DNA of 12,381 bases. It comes from Alphaproteobacteria bacterium. GTDB lineage: Bacteria; Pseudomonadota; Alphaproteobacteria; JABAAW01. Under the pieces are notes generated by a model. That model was not told the origin of the DNA, made no database searches, and was given only the letters and a program-made list of their open reading frames with translations. How positions within the stretch are numbered: the first letter of the stretch is position 1; the number at the start of each line of letters is the position of its first letter. Below are positions 7,663-12,381 of the stretch, one piece after another. The position numbers and the translations under genes were made by a program. Location of the stretch: assembly GCA_014239005.1 (NCBI GenBank), contig JABAAA010000025.1:1-12381 (forward strand). The letters are read 5' to 3'.

Positions 7663-7728
7663 GTGATTTTCGGTGGTGATTTTCGGTGGTGATTCTCGGT
7701 TATTCTTCAGTTATTCTTCGACTATTCT
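7663..7728. repeat. Six phased repeats in the divergent FYDLN/aroA intergenic region
   Basis: Six copies of an eight-base core, consensus GTKATTYT on the plus strand, start at about 7663, 7676, 7689, 7699, 7710 and 7721 (the last is ACTATTCT). Spacing is 13, 13, 10, 11 and 11 bases. The first two copies are exact 13-base tandem units (GTGATTTTCGGTG) and the third differs at two bases. The block sits 25 bases upstream of the FYDLN start codon and about 145 bases upstream of aroA. No clear sigma-70 promoter boxes were recognised in 7639-7873. An operator with helically phased sites is one reading; neutral replication slippage is another. Confidence 0.7.
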
Positions 7729-7873
7729 GTTCGGGTTGCCGTGTTCGGAGACGATGGGGTGTCGCGGCGGGTTGCGATGTTTCCATCTCTGCGCGTAGCA
7801 CGAGCCGCCTCCACCCTCTTTGCCTGAAGAGTCTCTTCGTGTCAAGTCTGCTTTCGTTTTTTTGTCCTTGCTC

Positions 7874-9247
7874 GTGTCGCGCCTGAAAGCCTTCCCTGCC
7901 AGCGCGCTCTCAGGCGAAGTGCGCGTGAGCGGCGACAAGTCGATCTCGCACCGCGCGCTGATCCTTGCAGCCTTGTGCCTCGGCAAGACAGAGATCTCAG
8001 GGTTGCTGGAAAGCGACGATGTATTAGCAACGTTGGCAGTGTTGCGCGCGCTTGGCGTGCGCGTCGAAAGGGGGGGGACGAACGAACAACCTTTGTGGTG
8101 TGTGTTCGGCGCGGGCGCGGGTGCGTTGCAAGAGCCCGACGAAGTTTTGAACTGCGGCAACTCCGGCACGAGCGCGCGCCTGCTGTGCGGACTTCTCGCT
8201 GCAGCGCCTTTCCCTTGCGTCCTCGACGGCGACCGAAGCTTGCGCACGCGTCCGATGGACCGCGTGTTGGATCCCTTGGCGAGCGCGGGGGTGAAGGCGC
8301 ACTTGCACAAAGGTCGCACGTTGCCCTTGACCTTGACGGGCTTGCGTCGTCCCTTGCCCTTGCGTTGTCGTTTGCACGGGGCGAGTGCGCAGGTGAAAAG
8401 CGCGCTGCTGCTCTTTGCCCTCTTGGCGCGGGGTCGAAGCGAGATCGTCGAACCTTTGTTGTCGCGCGACCATACGGAACGCCTGCTGCTCGCCTGCCGT
8501 GCGCCGCTTCGCATCGAGAGCTTGGCGGAGGGCGGGCGGCGGCTCGTCTTGGAGGGGGGGGTAGCCTTGAGCGCACCGCAGCATATTTCTGTTCCCGGCG
8601 ATATGAGCTCGGCGGCTTTTCTTATCCTTGCTGCGACCTTGTGCGAGGGCTCGGAGGTGCTTTTGCGGGGGGTGGGTGTCAACCCGACGCGCACGGGGTT
8701 CGTCGAGACGCTGCGCGAGATGGGAGCGGACATCGCCTTTGCAACGCAGCCTAGTTCAGCCGACGACGAGGAAGGCGAACCCGTAACCGACCTTCGCGTG
8801 CGCGCGGCGCCGTTGCGAGGCGTCGAAGTTCCCAAGGAGCGCGCAGCCCGCATGATCGACGAGTATCCCGCGCTGGCGATGGCAGCAGCGTGCGCCGAGG
8901 GCAAGACAGTGATGCGGGGCTTGGCGGAGCTACGCGTCAAGGAGAGCGATCGCTTGGCAGCGGTCAGCGCAGGTTTGGCGCGTTGCGGCGTGCGCTGCGA
9001 ACAGAAAGCCGATCAACTCACCATCTACGGCTGTCCTCCCGCAAAGGCTTCTGCCGCCACGGACGCTCTCTCGGTTGAGGCTCGCGGCGACCATCGCATC
9101 GCCATGAGCTTTCTGACGCTCGGCTTGGCGCGCAAAAGCGCCTCGCTCTCCGTCGACAGCGCGGAATCGATCGCCACCAGCTTTCCTGATTTTCAAGCGT
9201 GCATGCAAAGCATCGGTGCTGACATCAAGCCCGCCGTGTGCGCGTGA
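7874..9247 (+). CDS. aroA: 3-phosphoshikimate 1-carboxyvinyltransferase (EPSP synthase)
   Basis: Transfers the enolpyruvyl group of phosphoenolpyruvate to shikimate 3-phosphate, the sixth step of the shikimate pathway; cytosolic monomer. Length 457 from the chosen start; family about 430-450. Visible active-site blocks: GDKSISHR (20-27), [10 protein letters not shown] (93-102) for phosphoenolpyruvate, RPMDR (126-130), [10 protein letters not shown] (171-180), IDEYP with the catalytic Asp (328-332), VKESDRL with the catalytic Glu (355-361), and DHRIAMS (406-412). The frame is open from 7799 and contains no ATG near the start. GTG at 7874 gives the usual distance of about 20 residues before GDKS; TTG at 7820 (475 residues), 7862 or 7868 are alternatives, and none has a strong Shine-Dalgarno. 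Two runs of eight G (8070-8077 and 8554-8561) are potential slippage sites. cmk starts 10 bases after its TGA. Confidence 0.95.
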   Translation: MSRLKAFPASALSGEVRVSGDKSISHRALILAALCLGKTEISGLLESDDVLATLAVLRALGVRVERGGTNEQPLWCVFGAGAGALQEPDEVLNCGNSGTSARLLCGLLAAAPFPCVLDGDRSLRTRPMDRVLDPLASAGVKAHLHKGRTLPLTLTGLRRPLPLRCRLHGASAQVKSALLLFALLARGRSEIVEPLLSRDHTERLLLACRAPLRIESLAEGGRRLVLEGGVALSAPQHISVPGDMSSAAFLILAATLCEGSEVLLRGVGVNPTRTGFVETLREMGADIAFATQPSSADDEEGEPVTDLRVRAAPLRGVEVPKERAARMIDEYPALAMAAACAEGKTVMRGLAELRVKESDRLAAVSAGLARCGVRCEQKADQLTIYGCPPAKASAATDALSVEARGDHRIAMSFLTLGLARKSASLSVDSAESIATSFPDFQACMQSIGADIKPAVCA

Positions 9248-9257
9248 AGCAAGTTTC

Positions 9258-9986
9258 GTGACTTCTCCCTTCGTCATTGCCATCGACGGTCCTGCTGCGG
9301 CGGGCAAGGGAACGTTGACGCGCGCGCTTGCCCAAAGGCTCGGTTACGAACGGTTGGATTCAGGAAGGCTCTATCGCTCGGTTGCAAGGCATGTGGCAGA
9401 CGAGTGGAATCTTGCGTTGAGCCACACATAGAACGACCTCCCCAAAGTTGTCTCCCCAGAAAACAATGTCGCCGCGATCGTGCAGATGACACGCATGCGT
9501 CTTCCCCTGACCCGCTCCTACCTTGCGACGCTTGACGGAGATCGTCGATTGGACGAGGACAGGATCGCCCTGCTCGCCTCGCGGCTTGCACCGCACGCTG
9601 CGCTGCGCGCGGTGTTGCGCGAACAACAGCGCGCCTACATCGCCGAGGTGTCGGGCGGGATCGTGTTGGACGGACGCGACATGGGAACGGTGGTCTGTCC
9701 TGAAGCGGCGTGCAAGATGTTCTTGACCGCCTCGTTGGCGGTGCGTGCAAAACGTCGTACGCAAGAATTGCTTGACCGTCGTCCGAAAGAGAGCTACAAT
9801 GTTCTGTTGAACGAAGTGCTTCCAGCGATGCGCGTGCGCGACGCGTGCGACGTTTCGCGCGTAGAGGCTCCCTTGAAGGCAGCAGAGGATGCGATGGTCA
9901 TCGACAGCTCAACGCTGTCGGTTGGGCTGGTCTTGGAACAAGCCCTTCGCCATGTCGAAGTTTGTCGGGCGCGTTTTGTTGTTTGA
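9258..9986 (+). pseudogene. cmk: Cytidylate kinase interrupted by an in-frame amber codon
   Basis: Cytidylate kinase phosphorylates CMP and dCMP with ATP. One frame spans 243 codons from GTG at 9258, ten bases after the aroA stop, to TGA at 9984-9986, but codon 58 is TAG (9429-9431). Before it are the P-loop [10 protein letters not shown] (10-19) and [10 protein letters not shown] (33-42). After it, in the same frame, come LLASRLA with HAALRAVLREQQRAYIAEV, LDGRDMGTVVCPEA (137-150), the arginine-rich lid RAKRR, RDACDVSRVEAPLK and a normal C terminus. All functional blocks are therefore present, at about the family length of 210-230 plus some, with no frameshift. The stop sits in the poorly conserved region between LYRSV and the NMP-binding part. 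A recent nonsense mutation, a sequence error, or suppression are all possible. TAG clearly ends soxB in this window, so it is not globally a sense codon. The enzyme is usually important, which makes an error or recent event likely. Confidence 0.85.
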
Positions 9987-10053
9987 CATTTCTTCTTTCT
10001 CTGTTGCTTCTCCCTTTCGAGTTCCCTTTTTTATGCCTTGTCTCTTTCCTTTT
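9987..10053 (+). other. Pyrimidine-rich tract in the rpsA leader
   Basis: Between the cmk stop and rpsA, 58 of 67 bases are C or T on the sense strand (hand count). The whole intergenic gap is 129 bases (9987-10115). No hairpin plus T-run typical of an intrinsic terminator is seen, so read-through from cmk to rpsA is plausible. It may form part of the untranslated leader of rpsA; S1 binds pyrimidine-rich RNA, so autogenous control is a possible but untested role. Confidence 0.45.
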
Positions 10054-10100
10054 GCGAAGCTCGCCTTGTTGCGACGGGTTTTCGCCTGCTCCCGCGTGTC

Positions 10101-10106
10101 GGTGAG
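10101..10106 (+). promoter_or_regulatory. Ribosome binding site of rpsA
   Basis: GGTGAG lies nine bases before ATG 10116. It supports that start over TTG 10038 in the same frame, whose extra 26 residues look like untranslated leader. Confidence 0.55.
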
Positions 10107-10115
10107 CGTGTCGGC

Positions 10116-12254
10116 ATGACCGACGTTTCTTCTCCCGCTTCCGCCACCGAAGCGTCCGCTGCGCAGCCCGTTGATGAGGTCGAGGCTCCTCCGCCCGCCG
10201 CTGTCAGCAAGAAAGACAAGGCTGCAAAAGACGCGGCAAGCGAACCCTCGTCGCAAGGCGAGAGCTTCGAGTCTTTGTTCGAAGAATCGTTCGGCGCAGA
10301 AAAAAACATCGTCGGCTCGGTCCTGCAAGGCAGGGTGGTCGCGCTCGAGGGCGATTGTGCCGTCATCGATGTCGGACTGAAAACAGAAGGACGCGTGCCG
10401 CTCAAAGAATTCGCCTCCGCTCAAGGACAAGAGGTGCCGAAGCCCGGCGATGTGGTCGAAGTGTTCATCGAGCGGCTGGAAGACCGCAACGGCAAGATCC
10501 AACTCTCGCGCGAAAAAGTGCAGCGCGAAGAAGCATGGCAACGGCTGGAAAAACAATTCCAAGACGAAGCGCATGTCAAAGGCACGATCAAAGACGCCGT
10601 CAAGGGTGGGTTCACCGTCGATTTGGACGGTGCCGAAGCCTTCCTGCCGGGCTCCCTGGTCGATATCCGCCCGTTGCGCGACCACGCCGAAATTTTACAA
10701 AAAGAACAAGAGTTCCAAATCCTGAAGATGGATCGCGCACGCAACAACATCGTCGTCTCCAGGCGAGCGATCTTGGAGAAAGAGCGCGCGGGACAGCGCG
10801 AAAAGCTGATCGAGACGATTCAAGAAGGAAACGTCATGGAGGGGATCGTGAAAAACATCACCGACTATGGTGCCTTCATCGACTTGGGAGGCATCGACGG
10901 GTTGCTCCATGTGACGGACATGTCGTGGAAGCGCATCAACCACCCGCGCGACGTCGTCGAGGTGGGAGCAAGTCTGGAGGTGAAGATCATCCGCTATAAC
11001 GCCGAGACGCAACGCGTCTCGTTGGGAATCAAACAGATGGAAAAGAACCCCTGGGACGAGGTCGGCGAAAAGTTTCCTGTCGATGCAAAGATCAAGGGCA
11101 GGGTGACGCGCGTGACCGACTACGGTGCTTTTGTCGAGCTCGAGCCCGGCATCGAAGGACTTGTCCATGTTTCCGAGATGAGCTGGATGCGCAAAAACGT
11201 GCATCCCAGCAAGATGGTCTCGGTCTCCGAGGAGGTGGAGGTGCAGGTGTTGTCCTTAGACTTGGAAAAGAAACGAATATCGCTCGGCATGAAGTCCTGC
11301 CAGCCAAACCCTTGGACAACCTTTGCAGAGCAGCACAAGGTGGGCGACGAAATCGACGGCGTGGTCAAGAACACGGCGGAGTTCGGCTTGTTCCTGACGC
11401 TGCCCCTAGATGCGGACGGCATGGTTCATATCACCGATTTGGTTTGGGACGGCAATCCCGACGAAGCCTTGAAAGAATACAAGCGCGGACAAACGGTGCC
11501 GGTCAAAATTCTTGAAATCAATGTGAAGAAGGAACGCGTCTCGTTGGGCGTCAAGCAGCGAACCCCCGATCCTTTCATGGCGAACACCGCATCCTTGAAA
11601 GTAGGAGAAGTCGTCACATGCTCTGTGACAAAGGTGCAGGACGGAGGAATCCAAGTTTTGGTGGCTGGCAGCGGGGGCAGCAAGCTGGAAGCCTTCATTC
11701 GCCGCGGCGACTTGGCGCGAAACCGCTCGGATCAACGTCCCGATCGCTACGCGCCGGGAGAAAAGGTGGACGCCCAAATCATGGATATCGACAAGAAACA
11801 GCGCAAGATCATGCTTTCGATCAAAGCGCGCGAGGAGGCAGAGGTCAAGGAAGTCACCTCAACCTACGGCAGCGCCGATTCGGGCGCGGTCTTGGGCGAC
11901 ATCTTGGGAAAGGCGATCGAAGAGAAAGAAGCGCGCGAGGACGGCAAGGCATCCAAGGACAAGAAAGCGAAAACGAAAACGAAAGTGAAGCCAAAAGAGG
12001 TCGTGCCAAAAGAATCTCAAGAAGAAACAGCGCCTCAAGAAGCAACAGCAGCAGAAGAAGCGCCTCAAGAGGCAACGGCAGCAGAAGAAGCGCCTCAAGA
12101 AGCAACAGCAGCGGAAGAAGCACCTCAAGAGGCAACGGCAGAAAGCGCGGCTGTGGCGAGCGAGGAATCGGACGAACAACCCGACGAGAAGCAAGAGAGC
12201 GATCAAGCAGCAAGCGACGAGGCAGAGGTTTCTACGGAAGAAGAGGAAACCTGA
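10116..12254 (+). CDS. rpsA: 30S ribosomal protein S1, with extended termini
   Basis: S1 binds mRNA at the small ribosomal subunit and helps start translation on structured or weak leaders. Six S1 (OB-fold) domains can be placed: about 67-133, 153-217, 237-306, 324-393, 411-480 and 495-570. The first two are the diverged ribosome-binding ones; domains 3-5 show the classic pattern, such as ITDYGAFIDLGGIDGLLHVT (248-267) and VTDYGAFVEL (333-342). The family ending, here YGSADSGAVLGDILGKAI (584-601), is normal for Alphaproteobacteria. Two parts are unusual: about 50 Ala/Ser/Pro/Lys-rich residues before the ESFG (57-60) where relatives begin, and about 110 residues after the normal end. That tail is first Lys-rich (605-630), then very acidic with four copies of APQEATAAEE (639-678, the last one degenerate). 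Total 712 residues against about 560-570 for relatives. It ends at TGA. No ihfB, its common neighbour, follows within the window. Confidence 0.96.
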   Translation: MTDVSSPASATEASAAQPVDEVEAPPPAAVSKKDKAAKDAASEPSSQGESFESLFEESFGAEKNIVGSVLQGRVVALEGDCAVIDVGLKTEGRVPLKEFASAQGQEVPKPGDVVEVFIERLEDRNGKIQLSREKVQREEAWQRLEKQFQDEAHVKGTIKDAVKGGFTVDLDGAEAFLPGSLVDIRPLRDHAEILQKEQEFQILKMDRARNNIVVSRRAILEKERAGQREKLIETIQEGNVMEGIVKNITDYGAFIDLGGIDGLLHVTDMSWKRINHPRDVVEVGASLEVKIIRYNAETQRVSLGIKQMEKNPWDEVGEKFPVDAKIKGRVTRVTDYGAFVELEPGIEGLVHVSEMSWMRKNVHPSKMVSVSEEVEVQVLSLDLEKKRISLGMKSCQPNPWTTFAEQHKVGDEIDGVVKNTAEFGLFLTLPLDADGMVHITDLVWDGNPDEALKEYKRGQTVPVKILEINVKKERVSLGVKQRTPDPFMANTASLKVGEVVTCSVTKVQDGGIQVLVAGSGGSKLEAFIRRGDLARNRSDQRPDRYAPGEKVDAQIMDIDKKQRKIMLSIKAREEAEVKEVTSTYGSADSGAVLGDILGKAIEEKEAREDGKASKDKKAKTKTKVKPKEVVPKESQEETAPQEATAAEEAPQEATAAEEAPQEATAAEEAPQEATAESAAVASEESDEQPDEKQESDQAASDEAEVSTEEEET
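12030..12149 (+). repeat. 30-bp tandem repeat in the 3' end of rpsA
   Basis: Four head-to-tail 30-base units begin at 12030, 12060, 12090 and 12120, coding APQEATAAEE three times and then APQEATAESA. Copies 1 and 3 share GAAGCAACA while copies 2 and 4 share GAGGCAACG at the same place. This alternation suggests that a 60-base pair of units was duplicated after the units had diverged. All changes inside the first three copies are silent. Confidence 0.9.
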
Positions 12255-12266
12255 ACGCGTTTTGTT

Positions 12267-12289
12267 GGGCGCCCCGTAACAACGTTGTT
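12267..12289. other. Paired palindromes downstream of rpsA
   Basis: GGGCGCCC (12267-12274) and AACAACGTTGTT (12278-12289) are perfect palindromes lying three bases apart in the 72-base gap between the rpsA stop and the convergent tRNA. TTGTT (12262-12266) can also pair with AACAA (12278-12282) around the GC palindrome. There is no T-run, so a standard intrinsic terminator is not evident; a bidirectional hairpin or a protein site is conceivable. Confidence 0.3.
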
Positions 12290-12326
12290 GCGTTGTGGTA
12301 GCGTTGCGTGAGGGATATGGGATAAG

Positions 12327-12381
12327 TGGTGGGTCGTGCTAGATTTGAACTAGCGACCTCTGCCATGTCAAGACCTGTCTC
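12327..12381 (-). tRNA. tRNA-Val (anticodon GAC), 3' portion, cut by the window edge
   Basis: On the minus strand the 3' part of a tRNA is visible: encoded CCA with discriminator A (12327-12330), acceptor 3' strand ACGACCC (12331-12337), and a perfect five-pair T stem GCTAG/CTAGC with loop TTCAAAT (12338-12354). The anticodon loop is TTGACAT (12365-12371), with anticodon GAC at 12367-12369 reading valine codons GUC and GUU. The D arm and the 5' acceptor strand lie beyond the right edge. The anticodon stem pairs badly: AGGTC against GGCAG gives two Watson-Crick pairs, one G-U and two mismatches, where relatives normally have CTGYC. That may mark an error or chimera at the sequence end. Confidence 0.75.

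Noticed and set aside
7663..7734. CRISPR array
   Set aside because: The units are 10-13 bases with no spacers, far too short for CRISPR repeats, and no cas gene is present.
7711..8940. A 409-codon minus-strand open frame opposite aroA
   Set aside because: The aroA strand has all EPSP synthase motifs. The opposite product is Arg/Ser/Pro-rich and looks like a shadow.
9432..9986. The downstream half of cmk as an independent gene starting at GTG 9480
   Set aside because: It lacks the P-loop, lies in the same frame as the upstream half and has no ribosome binding site that I can see, so it is one interrupted gene.
10038..10115. TTG start giving S1 26 more residues
   Set aside because: ATG 10116 has a GGTGAG site, and the extra residues are encoded by leader-like pyrimidine-rich DNA.
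141..12254. UGA recoded to tryptophan, as in some GC-rich reduced alphaproteobacterial symbionts
   Set aside because: Eight genes end at TGA at positions that suit their families, so TGA is a stop here.

Overview
The window looks like a stretch of an alphaproteobacterial chromosome of moderately high GC. Two things point there. The plus-strand order aroA, cmk, rpsA, with a small FYDLN-type zinc-ribbon protein gene divergent from aroA, is a familiar alphaproteobacterial arrangement. The minus strand carries a tetrameric sarcosine oxidase operon of the proteobacterial type. No gene shows standard-code trouble with UGA: eight genes end at TGA at lengths that fit their families. The species cannot be told from this sequence.

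Layout. Bases 1-149 are very AT-rich (about 28% GC by hand count) and hold the end of an unrecognised plus-strand reading frame. Its last 9 bases overlap the 3' end of fhs. From 7638 leftward to 141, everything is on the minus strand: a FYDLN-domain protein, then soxB, soxD, soxA, soxG and fhs, closely spaced and mostly head to tail. The divergent intergenic region 7639-7873 carries six copies of a short repeat spaced about one helical turn apart. From 7874 rightward the plus strand carries aroA, cmk with an in-frame amber codon, and an unusually long rpsA. A minus-strand tRNA-Val(GAC) is cut off by the right edge.

How the genes work together. SoxBDAG oxidises sarcosine to glycine and, with tetrahydrofolate, gives 5,10-methylene-tetrahydrofolate. 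Fhs joins formate to tetrahydrofolate to give 10-formyl-tetrahydrofolate. The operon is therefore a one-carbon module that fits catabolism of glycine betaine or other methylated amines, although no upstream demethylases are in view. aroA serves the shikimate pathway, cmk makes CDP/dCDP from CMP/dCMP, and rpsA makes ribosomal protein S1.

Points that stand out: the amber codon in cmk; the strand-biased composition of fhs and the AT-rich reading frame beside it; the phased repeats between the FYDLN gene and aroA; the acidic repeat tail on S1; and the poorly paired anticodon stem of the tRNA at the right edge. I did not find a clearly new biological system. There is no CRISPR array, insertion sequence, phage gene or toxin-antitoxin pair in the window.
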